DNA of 64,000 bases from positions 248,001-312,000 of the forward strand of contig JAUJEA010000004.1 of NCBI GenBank assembly GCA_030442035.1, read 5' to 3'. The position numbers and the translations under genes were made by a program. The notes beneath the pieces are model-generated. The model was not told the origin of the DNA. It saw only the letters and a program-made list of their open reading frames with translations, and did not search any database. Below are positions 9,165-18,623 of the stretch, one piece after another. This DNA comes from Splendidivirga corallicola (GTDB lineage Bacteria; Bacteroidota; Bacteroidia; Cytophagales; Cyclobacteriaceae). Position 1 is the first letter of the stretch. Each line of letters opens with the position of its first letter.

Positions 9165-11303
9165 ATGAATAAGATTATCAGAAAGTATTTAAAGAATTAC
9201 ATTTTGATAGTTACTCTTACATTGAATTGTTTTAATGTCACAGGACAGGGATTCAAGGAAGTGGCATCGGAAATTGGTATCGATCATTTTTGTTATGATG
9301 CTTTGGTTATGGGAGGAGGTATTGCTTCACTTGATTATGATAATGATGGGGATGAGGACCTGTATTTGGTTGGAGGCCTTTCTTCAGATAAGTTGTATAG
9401 AAACAATGGAAATGGCTTTTACGAAGACGTTTCGGACATTGCAGGGCTTAATTTTACCAATAATTTTTACACGGTGGGTGTTGTAGCCGGAGATTTTGAT
9501 AATGATGGCTTTAGAGATCTATTTGTGACCACCGGGCGCGATACCAGAAATATTCTACTTTCGAATAATAGTGATGGTACTTTCTCCGATATTTCCGAAC
9601 AGGCAGGAATATTGGAGATTTCATGGAGTACCTCAGCTACCATTGGGGATTATAACCTTGATGGATTACCAGATATCTATGTGGGTAATTATGTTGAATA
9701 CGATGGACTCCCGTTTGATGCACATCTTGTAGCCGGATTACCAAATTTCTTGTATGAAAACCTGGGAAATAATCAGTTTGAGGAAGTGGCTGTATCCATG
9801 CAAGTGGAAGATAACGGAGCTGCCCTTGCAGTGGCATTTTCCGATGTTGATGATGATGGAGATGTGGATATTGTTATTGCCAATGATTTCGGTCATATCT
9901 ATGAACCCAACGCCTTGTATATAAATGAAGATGGTGATTTTTTTAGTTCTGTAGCAGATCAGGCAGGTGTTAACTATGAAATCCATGGTATGGGCATTGC
10001 CATTGGAGATTATGACAAAGATGGTGATCGTGATTACTATATTACTGATTTAGGACCGAATCTGCTTCATAATAAACAAAACAATGGAATGCTATATTCC
10101 GAAATGTCAGAAGTTTCCAATGTAGAGGTAAGTGATATGACTAGCTGGGGTGCTGCGTTTTTTGATTATGATAATGACAGCAACCTGGATTTAGCCGTGG
10201 CTAATGGGAATGTGCTTGGAAGTCGCAAAGAAGTAACATCTCTTTTCAAAGGTGATGGACTGGGCAACTTTAGCGATGTCGCAACCTCACAAAATATAGT
10301 AGAGGATAGTAAAACAAAAGGCCTCGCAGTATTAGACTATGACAATGATGGAGATCTCGATTTAATCGTGACTGCTGTTTCTGATGACGAAGCATCCATG
10401 GATAAAACATTGTTTTACAAGAACAACAATGAGAACACTAATAATTGGCTCAAAGTAAAACTTCAAGGAACCTATAGTAATAGAGATGGAATAGGTAGTA
10501 GTGTTAAGGTATTTGTCGATAACGAGGTGTTGATCAGAGAAATAGATGGGGGGTCCAGTTATCTATCCCACAATTTGCTTGTGGCACATTTCGGTCTTGG
10601 CAGTGTGGAACATGTGGATAGTATTGTCATTAACTGGATGGGCGGTAATGAACAAATTTTAAAAAATGTCAAGGTCAATCAGACTTTATTAATACAGGAA
10701 GATCAGGTTAGGCATAGCTTCATAGATAGCACAATCTGCAAGGGAGATAGCCTGTTTCTTGAAAATAAATATCAAAAAGTTGGTGGTACCTATTATGATT
10801 CTTTAAAGAATGGCCAAGATGGGCTTTACGAAGTAATTTGTACCAAATTAAAAGTTATGGATGTTAAAAGAGATACAGTCAATGTGACCTTGGAGAAGGG
10901 ACAGTTTTTCAAGGATTACAAGATACAGAGCGATACGATATTTGTAGAGGAAAAACCTTCTGAAAATCCATGTATTGACCTTGTTATTTATAAAATTAAA
11001 ATTATAGATGTTATTACCGGGATTCAGCATGGTAAGATTGGTGATGAGCTAAATATTAGAGTATCACCCAATCCGAGTATTCGGAATTATGTTGAAGTGA
11101 ATTACCATTTGACCCAGTTTTCTGATGTGAAGATTTCAATACACAATGTGCACGGGGAACTCATTGATTCTATAGACAATATGAAGCAACAAATTGGCGA
11201 ACAACAAGTTCAACTTAATGTTGGAAATTTCAGGCCCGGTGTATACTATGGAAAAATTGAAACGAATAGAAAGTACCATACATTTAAAATTTTGATCGAA
11301 TGA
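9165..11303 (+). CDS. CRTAC1-like FG-GAP propeller protein with ASPIC/UnbV domain and T9SS sorting domain (module A)
   Basis: Exported 712-residue protein with a signal peptide ending near VTGQG. Seven FG-GAP/VCBS calcium-binding loops are visible (e.g. DYDNDGDEDLYL, DFDNDGFRDLFV, DYDKDGDRDYYI, DYDNDGDLDLIV), implying a seven-bladed beta-propeller. An ASPIC/UnbV domain follows (about 425-510; RDGIGSSVKVF, SYLSHNLLVAHFGLG, IVINWMGG). Then comes an unrecognised region of about 110 residues (about 511-622) shared with the paralogue at 53922, and a T9SS type-A C-terminal domain (VSPNPS...NFRPGVYYGKI). It is expected on the cell surface or in the medium. The role is unknown; presence at the end of both uptake modules suggests substrate binding. 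A terminator-like hairpin separates it from the lipoprotein gene before it. Confidence 0.9.
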   Translation: MNKIIRKYLKNYILIVTLTLNCFNVTGQGFKEVASEIGIDHFCYDALVMGGGIASLDYDNDGDEDLYLVGGLSSDKLYRNNGNGFYEDVSDIAGLNFTNNFYTVGVVAGDFDNDGFRDLFVTTGRDTRNILLSNNSDGTFSDISEQAGILEISWSTSATIGDYNLDGLPDIYVGNYVEYDGLPFDAHLVAGLPNFLYENLGNNQFEEVAVSMQVEDNGAALAVAFSDVDDDGDVDIVIANDFGHIYEPNALYINEDGDFFSSVADQAGVNYEIHGMGIAIGDYDKDGDRDYYITDLGPNLLHNKQNNGMLYSEMSEVSNVEVSDMTSWGAAFFDYDNDSNLDLAVANGNVLGSRKEVTSLFKGDGLGNFSDVATSQNIVEDSKTKGLAVLDYDNDGDLDLIVTAVSDDEASMDKTLFYKNNNENTNNWLKVKLQGTYSNRDGIGSSVKVFVDNEVLIREIDGGSSYLSHNLLVAHFGLGSVEHVDSIVINWMGGNEQILKNVKVNQTLLIQEDQVRHSFIDSTICKGDSLFLENKYQKVGGTYYDSLKNGQDGLYEVICTKLKVMDVKRDTVNVTLEKGQFFKDYKIQSDTIFVEEKPSENPCIDLVIYKIKIIDVITGIQHGKIGDELNIRVSPNPSIRNYVEVNYHLTQFSDVKISIHNVHGELIDSIDNMKQQIGEQQVQLNVGNFRPGVYYGKIETNRKYHTFKILIE

Positions 11304-11371
11304 CAGAATCCAAATTATTGAATAAATCTTACTGTTTGTTTTAAATAAGAATAGAAGGGAATGAACAATGT

Positions 11372-12163
11372 ATGAACAGGATATTTACTTTATTAAAAAG
11401 ATTCAATATGGGTGTTAGATTGAACAAGGAAATTTTAGCAACTGTTTTTGTTCTGGTTACCTTGATATTATTGGTATCCTGCGCTCAAGATGAAGGTTTT
11501 GGGGGGAATAGCCATATAAAGGGAAAACTGGTTCAACAGACGTACAATGATGACTTTAGTCTCTTACTGGCTGAAGGGCCTGCGAAGGACGAAAATGTAT
11601 TCCTGCAATTTGGTAAGAAAACCGTAATTGGTGAGAAAACGGAAAGTAGCTATTCCGGAGATTTCGAATTTAACAACTTATGGCCTGGAGAGTATAAAAT
11701 CTATTATTACTCTGATGATCCGGATATGATCGAACTTGAGAAAAAGGAGATGATTGAGGAAATAACTTTGGGCAAAGGCGAAACGCTGGATCTGGGCGAA
11801 CTCATTGTATATAAAGCTTTAGACTTTGATGAGGGTTCTTCTGCTATTACAGGACGGGTTTTTTTAATTAATTATAGGAATTTTTCAGAATGGCCTAATT
11901 TGGTAGTTAAAGATACGACACTGGCACAAGAACATGAAGTATATCTGACTTATGGAAATCATAAGCAGTATGACGAGCGTATTCGGACCAATCATGACGG
12001 AACATTTACTTTTTTGGATTTAATAAAGGGGAATTACCTCGTTTATTTATTTTCAGAGGACGTGCGAGGGGGAACAGAAGATATTGTAATCCGAAGTGAA
12101 GTTACGATATCAATGGAAAATAGCGTGATCAATCTTGGAGACATATACATCGAGCAACTATAG
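11372..12163 (+). CDS. Putative lipoprotein with two beta-sandwich (Cna-B/carboxypeptidase-regulatory-like) domains
   Basis: 263 residues, with a hydrophobic segment ending in the lipobox LLVSC (Cys near residue 37). ATG 11372 is used; the in-frame ATG at 11408 gives a more compact signal sequence. The mature part looks like two tandem copies of one beta-sandwich: IKGKLVQQ...FNNLWPGEYKIYYYSDD and ITGRVFLI...FLDLIKGNYLVYLFSED, each with a DG/SG turn and a G-Y closing strand as in carboxypeptidase-regulatory-like repeats. No catalytic motif is seen. It starts 68 bp after the CRTAC1-like gene on the same strand and may be the first gene of the CotH island. Function unknown. Confidence 0.7.
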   Translation: MNRIFTLLKRFNMGVRLNKEILATVFVLVTLILLVSCAQDEGFGGNSHIKGKLVQQTYNDDFSLLLAEGPAKDENVFLQFGKKTVIGEKTESSYSGDFEFNNLWPGEYKIYYYSDDPDMIELEKKEMIEEITLGKGETLDLGELIVYKALDFDEGSSAITGRVFLINYRNFSEWPNLVVKDTTLAQEHEVYLTYGNHKQYDERIRTNHDGTFTFLDLIKGNYLVYLFSEDVRGGTEDIVIRSEVTISMENSVINLGDIYIEQL

Positions 12164-12357
12164 CCATAAAGTTCGGATCATTTAAACTCAAAATATGCTA
12201 CGGTTTCTTCCTTATTAGCCTAGGATAATAGGTTGGAATCGATTGAAAAACGCATGAGAATCGGCCTTGTCGCATAAAAATGACCTTTGGAACCGATCAA
12301 ATTTAGAAATCATTAAAATAACCTCACATTTTCTGAAAAGCACTAATTTTTAGATGT

Positions 12358-12762
12358 ATGAAACAACTTATAACAGTATTATTTATCTCGTTGTCCTTGC
12401 AGTTAGTAGCCCAAAGCAAGAAACAAATTAAAAAAAATGGAATAACAGCTGTAAAGACATTAGAGCAAGATATTTCCTTGGGAGAAAAGGAACTATGGAT
12501 TGAGAAAGAGGAGCACTTTGATCAAAAAGGGGAATTGGTTGAGATTAAGAAATTCTACAAAAAAGGCAAGATTAAGAGCTGGGAGAGATTTACATATAAT
12601 GAAGCGGGTCTACTTGCTTCAGAAGAAGAACTCAATGCCAAGGGTGAGACAATAAAATTAATTGAATATAAATATGAAAATGGCCTGAGGACTCAAAAAT
12701 TGTATTACGACGCCAAGAAGAGATTGTATAAGAAAAAGAAATATGAATATCAGTATGAATAG
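12358..12762 (+). CDS. Small exported Lys/Glu-rich protein of unknown function
   Basis: 134 residues starting MKQLITVLFISLSLQLVAQS, a clear signal peptide cleaved near AQS. The mature protein is very rich in K and E and has repeated F/Y-x(n)-G-x-L/I-K turns (EHFDQKGELVEIKKFY, RFTYNEAGLLASEEEL, IEYKYENGLRTQKLYY), like the short beta-hairpin repeats of MORN/RHS-type proteins. I do not recognise a named family. It is isolated between gaps of 194 and 376 bp, upstream of the DUF4956-DUF2490-CotH operon. Signal peptide and regular codon use support a real gene. Confidence 0.6.
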   Translation: MKQLITVLFISLSLQLVAQSKKQIKKNGITAVKTLEQDISLGEKELWIEKEEHFDQKGELVEIKKFYKKGKIKSWERFTYNEAGLLASEEELNAKGETIKLIEYKYENGLRTQKLYYDAKKRLYKKKKYEYQYE

Positions 12763-13138
12763 GCTAGCGTGTGAGAGGTTGTGGTGAGATTTTAACTTTT
12801 GATGGTGATTCAGCTAATGTACTTAATAATTGAACTTCATAATAAAAAAAGATGCTGATCTTGATCTTGACCTACAACCCTTTCTTGAAAGAATCTACGA
12901 ATTAGGGCTTTGATTGAAGCTAGCTCAGAGAATTAAACGATTGGGGTCAATCAATTTGATTTTCATTATCTGAGGTTAAACATTATATCAAAATAAGATA
13001 TTGCATTTAGTGATGAACCAAGCCTTATAGATTAAAGAATATTTAGCAAGGAAATGTGTGTGACAATAGAATTTTACTCAGAATATTTCTGAACAAAAGT
13101 GATTCGTGAATAACCATACATAAGTTTTAAATAATATT
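12763..13138 (+). other. Intergenic region upstream of DUF4956, possible gene remnant
   Basis: 376 bp without a complete gene. Short stretches near 12845-12910 read as plausible protein (KDADLDLDLQPFLERIYELG) and then hit stops, so a decayed coding fragment is possible but unproven. The AT-rich last 100 bp before 13139 is the likely promoter/leader region of the DUF4956-DUF2490-CotH operon. Confidence 0.3.
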
Positions 13139-13768
13139 ATGGCTTTCTTTGAAATCGAGATATTAAACCTGAAAGACTTTTTAGAACTGATTTTTCGCTT
13201 TGGTTTTAACTTCATCACCGTAACGGTAATTGTGAAGTTTCTTTATTACCGGGCTTCTCATAGAAAGGATTATTTCTTTACATATATACTGATCTCAACG
13301 GTAATATTTTTAATGTGCTTCCTTCTGGAAAATGTCAAGCTTGAACTTGGATTTGCATTGGGCCTTTTTGCCATTTTTGGAATTATAAGATACCGAACCA
13401 GGCAAATACCGATTAAGGAAATGACATATCTTTTCGTGGTTATTGGTATTTCAGTAATCAATGCTTTGTCAAATAGCAATGTGAGTTATGCCGAACTCGT
13501 ATTTACCAACTTAGCAATTGTTTTTGTAACCTATATCCTGGAAAGACTGTTGGGCCTGAAACATGAAGCAAAAAAGACCATAAACTATGAGAAAATAGAA
13601 CTTATCAAGCCCAATAAAAGAGATGAATTATTAAGGGATCTGGAAGAGAGAACCGGTATCAAAATAAACCGTGTTGAAATTGGAGAAATTAATTTTTTAA
13701 AAGATTCAGCAAAGGTTAGTATTTACTACTTCCAAAATAATTTTGAAGTAAATCAGGCTGATGTATGA
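13139..13768 (+). CDS. DUF4956 integral membrane protein
   Basis: 209 residues. The first half holds about four membrane helices (FGFNFITVTVIVKFLYY, FFTYILISTVIFLMCFLL, LGFALGLFAIFGIIRYR, MTYLFVVIGISVINAL). The conserved RYRTRQIPIKEMTYLFV stretch after helix 3 identifies DUF4956. A soluble C-terminal domain (about 140-209) follows. Family knowledge: DUF4956 genes often sit beside CotH kinase genes and VTC-type polyphosphate polymerase genes, and their function is unknown. Here CotH is present (14493), while no VTC gene is visible. The stop overlaps the next start by 4 bp (ATGA), so translation is coupled to the DUF2490 gene. Confidence 0.9.
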   Translation: MAFFEIEILNLKDFLELIFRFGFNFITVTVIVKFLYYRASHRKDYFFTYILISTVIFLMCFLLENVKLELGFALGLFAIFGIIRYRTRQIPIKEMTYLFVVIGISVINALSNSNVSYAELVFTNLAIVFVTYILERLLGLKHEAKKTINYEKIELIKPNKRDELLRDLEERTGIKINRVEIGEINFLKDSAKVSIYYFQNNFEVNQADV

Positions 13769-14469
13769 CTAATTGTGAGAAAAACGCACTTGTAATTGGA
13801 ATTGACATAATCCTGGTTTTGTCTCTGCTTTCTTGCTCAAACGTGTCATATGGACAGAACCTAGACACACGATTATGGACGGGAATAGAATTGGAATGGG
13901 ACATTTCAGAAAAAATTGATATTGGAGTTGATGTGCAAAATAGGCTGGAAAATAATTTGAACGCTTTTGATAAGATGTTTATCGAACCCTCACTTAATTA
14001 TAGCCTGCACCGAAACTGGCGCATCGGTTTCAGCTATCGCTTTATTTATGCGCAAGATAAAAACTATCGTAAGAAATTTGAGCAACGGATCAGTGTTTTG
14101 TTAGGTTATAAAAAAGAGGTCTTCGAAGATCTTATGATTAGGACCCGAACGGCTGTTCAATATGATTCAGACAGCTTTTTACAAGAATGGCGCGAACGTA
14201 ATGATGAGATAATAATCAGGAATCGACTTAAAATAGAATATGATTTATTTGGTGTCCCCATTACTCCATTTATATCTTATGAATTTTTCCTTTTTGTAAG
14301 AGATGGGACAGGAGTTTTTACGGATCAATGGAGGGTAACTGCCGGACTGATCTATAGGTATTCAAAGAAGTCCGGAATTAAATTATCATACGCTTTTAAT
14401 AATGAGATCTTCGATAATAGAAGAAGGGATGCTAACATTTTTTCGATTCAATATAACTTAAAGTTATGA
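13765..14469 (+). CDS. DUF2490 outer-membrane beta-barrel-like protein
   Basis: 234 residues with an N-terminal signal (hydrophobic stretch to about residue 27, ending YGQ). The mature part has alternating amphipathic strands and the DUF2490 pattern (LDTRLWTGIELEWDISEKI, PSLNYSLHRNWRIGFSYRF, ending in a Y-N-L-K-L strand as outer-membrane barrels do). It is expected in the outer membrane. It overlaps the DUF4956 gene by 4 bp and ends 23 bp before the CotH gene, so all three form one operon. It may be the outer-membrane part of a pathway whose inner-membrane part is DUF4956; that is inference. Confidence 0.85.
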   Translation: MTNCEKNALVIGIDIILVLSLLSCSNVSYGQNLDTRLWTGIELEWDISEKIDIGVDVQNRLENNLNAFDKMFIEPSLNYSLHRNWRIGFSYRFIYAQDKNYRKKFEQRISVLLGYKKEVFEDLMIRTRTAVQYDSDSFLQEWRERNDEIIIRNRLKIEYDLFGVPITPFISYEFFLFVRDGTGVFTDQWRVTAGLIYRYSKKSGIKLSYAFNNEIFDNRRRDANIFSIQYNLKL

Positions 14470-14492
14470 TTTAGAAATAGTTAAAGTGAGTT

Positions 14493-17400
14493 ATGAAGGG
14501 CAGTGTATTATCCTTAATGAAAAGTCTGTTTTTTATTTTTCTGATGATAACTATGGTTGGGGATCTTTTCGCTCAATCCCTTGGATCTTCCCTTATGATC
14601 AATGAGGTGTCTGTATCCAACAATTCCGTCATTAAGGATGATCATGGTGAGTTCAGTGACTGGATTGAAATATATAATCCCACCCCCAATGCCATCTCCC
14701 TGGACGGATGGTATTTGACGGATGATGCAACCGTATTAAACAAATGGCAATTTCCCTCCCGAATACTTCATGGTGGACAGTTTCTCGTTGTTTTTGCTAC
14801 CGGTAAAAATCAAATAGATTCTGTTGGAACATTGCATACCAATTTTAAGCTCAAAAAAGAAGGGGAATATTTGGCTCTTGTAAAAAACGATGGGTTTACT
14901 ATTGTTCATCAATTTGAACCAGGTTATGGCGTTCAGCGTGATGATGTGAGCTTTGGAATTGTGCAAAAAGCAACTCCTACAACACTTGTGGATTCGAATG
15001 TGTCAGGTAAGTTATTGGTTCCGGATGTATTAGATGACAATGAAATTAAGGTTACCTGGACGGGTGTCCCGGCAAATGAGCCGTTCAATGACAGCAACTG
15101 GCTCGATGTTATGGCAGATGTAGGCTATGATACAAGAAACAGCTCATCTCAAAATCAGAATATTGCTTTGAGAAAGCCAACAATCCAGTCGTCCAATTTT
15201 GGAGGCTTTCCCTCACAGCTTGGAACAGATGCTCTGCTGAATAACTTTACTCATACGGCCACCGGTGATTTGTCTCCATGGTGGGAAGTAGATCTGAGGA
15301 AAACATTTATCATAGATAGCGTTGTTATCCACAATCGGATTGATTGTTGCCAGGAACGTTTGAACAACCTGGTGGTGAAAATATTTGATGCAGTGGGAAA
15401 TACCGTATATGAATCTGACACACTAAATCCTATCGAAGATGGCGGTCCTGCCGTTAATCCCGGTCCTTTCTTAACACTGGATTTAAGTAGTGAACCATTG
15501 GGAGGTATATCCGGCCATAAAATACAGATTAGCAAACAACCGGCTTCGGGAACCGCTGAATATCTTACCCTGGCCGAGGTGGAGGTCTTTGGTTTTGAAA
15601 ATTACGCTGAAATCTTCTCAAGCGATGTGCAAGCTCAGATGAAAGGAGTTAACGCATCATCATATCTCCGCTTACCATTTATGGTTGACAATCCGCAGGA
15701 GTTTAATTCTTTGTTGCTCAATATAAGATATGATGATGGTTTTGTGGCCTATCTGAATGGCATCGAAATTGCCAGAGCAAATGTTCCAGATGATTTATCA
15801 TATAATTCTCATGCCAATGATGAACATTTGGCAGAGAATTTAGAAATGTTTCAGGTGCCAGTATCTCTATTGCAAACAGGAAAAAATGTGCTGGCCATTC
15901 ACGCATTGAATCATTCGATAGACGATGATCATTTTCTGATTAGTCCGAAGTTGGTAGCCTATGAAATTGAATCTGTCGGGACTGGTTATTTTCTGGAGCC
16001 TACACCCGGGCATATCAATAATTCCTCTGTTGATGGATTTGTCGATGACCCAATCGTCGATAAGATTAGGGGTTTTTATGATAGTCCCTTTAATCTGAAA
16101 ATTTCAAATAGTACACCAGGAGCAACGCTGGTATACACAATCGATGGAAGTGAACCCAGTTTGACCAATGGTACTAAAATACTTCCTCCTGATCCAAATA
16201 CATCCCCACCCACAGTTGATATTCCGATCAATTCAACAACCGTGATCCGGATTGCAGGGTTTAAATCGGCATATGAAATGTCAGGAATTGTTACACATAC
16301 TTATATATTTCTTAATCAAGTTGTTTCGTCTCCAGTTATGGACAAAACAATTACACAAGATCCAAAATATGCTTCGAAAATATACGAAGGGCTCACTGAT
16401 CTCCCAAGCATTTCACTTGTAGTACCTCCCAATACAATTAACGATACCGATCCTGTTGCAGCCTCGATAGAATGGATGCAACAAGATAATGTAGAAAAAT
16501 TCCAGGAAAATGCCGGGGTTAGATATTTTGGTGGAGCCTTTACAAACTTTGATAAAAAGAACTTTCGATTCTATTTTAAAAGAAAATACGGGAATCCTAA
16601 ATTGAAATACCCACTCTTCAAGGGGTTTGACAGAGGGATCAAAACAGTAGAGGTTTTTGATCAGCTTGAATTGAGGGCAGGCTCGCATGATATGGTTCAA
16701 AGGGGGTTTTATATGTCCAATCGGTTCACTGATGATACCATGTTGGACATGGGTAATTTGAACCCACATGGACGCTTTGTCCATTTATACATTAATGGCG
16801 TGTATTGGGGACAATACCATTTGAGGGAGCGCTGGAATGCCGATATGCATGCACAGTATCTTGGTGGTTCCAAGGAGGACTATGAGGCCATTAATGGTAA
16901 CTGGAATCAAGGGGGATGGGCTGTTCCGGGTATACCATATGATGGCGATGGATCGGTTTGGGAGCATGTTAAATCGCTGAGAAATGATTACAAAGAAATT
17001 AAAGCCTATTTGGATGTGCCTCACTATATTGATTACATGCTCATGTTCATGTTTGGAAATTCTGAAGACGAGTACCGATGTGTGGGACCGGTTAATGCCG
17101 GGAGTGGTTTTAAGTGGTTTTTGAATGATGCCGATGGCTTTTTAAGAGATGCTGGAAACAGAACAGATATGGCACAGCCTGGCAGAAGGTCAGCGGATGG
17201 ACCGGGCAGTATTTTTAGTATGCTTTTGAAAGAGGGGCATCCCGAATACAAAAAATTGCTGGGTGATCGTATCCATGAGCATTTTTTTAACAATGGCGCA
17301 CTTACTCCCAATAACAACAGAAAAAGATTGTTGGAAAGGTGCGATGAGGTTGAGCGTTCTATCATTGCAGAGTCGGCCCGATGGGGCTATAGAACTCCCG

Positions 17401-18623
17401 AGTCCTGGGAAAATGCCAAGAATGATTACATAAATGATGTACTGCCATTTCGTACAGCTACTGTCATTCAACATTTCAGAAATGCCGGATTTTATCCAAA
17501 TATTGATGCGCCCAGGTTTAAAATAAATAATCTATCCAACCATGGTGGAGTCATCAGGAGCGGAGATGAACTTAGTATGATTGCAGATAAGGGCACAATA
17601 TTCTATACAACTGATGGAACAGATCCATACAATGTCCCTGAAACTGCCAGTACGACATCAGATACTATTATAAATGAAAGCGCACAGAAAACGGTATTAA
17701 TCCCTAGTGCTACACTTCCGGTAGGATGGAATTCAAGTGTAGATTTCGATGTAACTACATGGAAGGAAGGTTCAGGTAATCCAGGTTATGAGCAAGGTTC
17801 CGGATACGAAAACCTCATTGGAATAGATGTAAGTGAGATGTACAATCAATATACTAGCTGTCTTATACGAATTCCATTTTCCTTGACTTCTAGTCAATTG
17901 GAAAAGATTGAAAGTCTTTTTCTTTTGATGCGATATGATGATGGCTTTGTGGCTTACATCAATGGACAGGAAATCCAAAGAATAAATGCCGAGGGAATAC
18001 CCGATTGGAATACAAATGCATCCATTTCCAACGAAGCTGGTGATTTTCGTCAATTTAATGTTTCGAAGTATATAAACGTCCTTCAGGAAGGGAAAAATAT
18101 TTTGGCGATTCATGGCCTGAATGTTGCTGCCAATAGCTCTGATTTTATCATATCATGTGAACTCATATCGGACGAGTCTGTCATTGAAAACACCATATCA
18201 CCCAGTGCTATTGAATTTAGCACTCCTTTACTGATTTCAGAGGATGTGGAGATACAGGCTCGCACGATTTTCGAAGGAGAGTGGAGTGCTCTCAGCAAAG
18301 CAATTTTTACAATAGATAGTTCCGTTATAACAGGAATAGATACTGCTCATAATAAAAAATCAATTGATCTGATAGCAAATTATCCCAACCCATTTCAAGG
18401 TAGCTGTATCATTGAATTCAGGATTAATGAAAATGTACTGGTAACCCTGGAAGTATATAATGCCTTTGGTGTAAAAGTATGGGAAAAGGGTACCTTCGCC
18501 ACGAATCAAAATGTAAATTCCATAGTAATACAACCTCAAAATTGGAATAGTGGATTATACATTTTTAAACTTAGGTCACAGTCCGGACATATAGTCCGTG
18601 GCAAGTTTATTTATCTTAACTAA
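14493..18623 (+). CDS. Multidomain CotH-kinase-family protein with lamin-tail, discoidin and T9SS sorting domains
   Basis: 1376-residue secreted protein. In order: signal peptide (to about 28, LFAQ); lamin-tail domain (about 33-150, INEVSVSNN, DWIEIYNP, LDGWYLTDD); a beta-sandwich domain interrupted by a discoidin domain (about 220-367, PWWEVDLRKTF, RIDCCQERL) and resuming to about 495 (RYDDGFVAYLNG); a chitobiase-like segment (TIDGSEPS); the CotH region (about 645-1000) with RYFGGAFTNFDKKNFRFYF, ELRAGSHD, LYINGVYWGQYHLRERW and the acidic NDADGF; a second chitobiase-like segment; an uninterrupted second copy of the beta-sandwich (about 1065-1225); and a T9SS type-A domain (NYPNPFQG...). CotH proteins are atypical secreted protein kinases, so surface-protein phosphorylation is the family-based guess. 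It is the last gene of the DUF4956-DUF2490-CotH operon. Confidence 0.9.
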   Translation: MKGSVLSLMKSLFFIFLMITMVGDLFAQSLGSSLMINEVSVSNNSVIKDDHGEFSDWIEIYNPTPNAISLDGWYLTDDATVLNKWQFPSRILHGGQFLVVFATGKNQIDSVGTLHTNFKLKKEGEYLALVKNDGFTIVHQFEPGYGVQRDDVSFGIVQKATPTTLVDSNVSGKLLVPDVLDDNEIKVTWTGVPANEPFNDSNWLDVMADVGYDTRNSSSQNQNIALRKPTIQSSNFGGFPSQLGTDALLNNFTHTATGDLSPWWEVDLRKTFIIDSVVIHNRIDCCQERLNNLVVKIFDAVGNTVYESDTLNPIEDGGPAVNPGPFLTLDLSSEPLGGISGHKIQISKQPASGTAEYLTLAEVEVFGFENYAEIFSSDVQAQMKGVNASSYLRLPFMVDNPQEFNSLLLNIRYDDGFVAYLNGIEIARANVPDDLSYNSHANDEHLAENLEMFQVPVSLLQTGKNVLAIHALNHSIDDDHFLISPKLVAYEIESVGTGYFLEPTPGHINNSSVDGFVDDPIVDKIRGFYDSPFNLKISNSTPGATLVYTIDGSEPSLTNGTKILPPDPNTSPPTVDIPINSTTVIRIAGFKSAYEMSGIVTHTYIFLNQVVSSPVMDKTITQDPKYASKIYEGLTDLPSISLVVPPNTINDTDPVAASIEWMQQDNVEKFQENAGVRYFGGAFTNFDKKNFRFYFKRKYGNPKLKYPLFKGFDRGIKTVEVFDQLELRAGSHDMVQRGFYMSNRFTDDTMLDMGNLNPHGRFVHLYINGVYWGQYHLRERWNADMHAQYLGGSKEDYEAINGNWNQGGWAVPGIPYDGDGSVWEHVKSLRNDYKEIKAYLDVPHYIDYMLMFMFGNSEDEYRCVGPVNAGSGFKWFLNDADGFLRDAGNRTDMAQPGRRSADGPGSIFSMLLKEGHPEYKKLLGDRIHEHFFNNGALTPNNNRKRLLERCDEVERSIIAESARWGYRTPESWENAKNDYINDVLPFRTATVIQHFRNAGFYPNIDAPRFKINNLSNHGGVIRSGDELSMIADKGTIFYTTDGTDPYNVPETASTTSDTIINESAQKTVLIPSATLPVGWNSSVDFDVTTWKEGSGNPGYEQGSGYENLIGIDVSEMYNQYTSCLIRIPFSLTSSQLEKIESLFLLMRYDDGFVAYINGQEIQRINAEGIPDWNTNASISNEAGDFRQFNVSKYINVLQEGKNILAIHGLNVAANSSDFIISCELISDESVIENTISPSAIEFSTPLLISEDVEIQARTIFEGEWSALSKAIFTIDSSVITGIDTAHNKKSIDLIANYPNPFQGSCIIEFRINENVLVTLEVYNAFGVKVWEKGTFATNQNVNSIVIQPQNWNSGLYIFKLRSQSGHIVRGKFIYLN

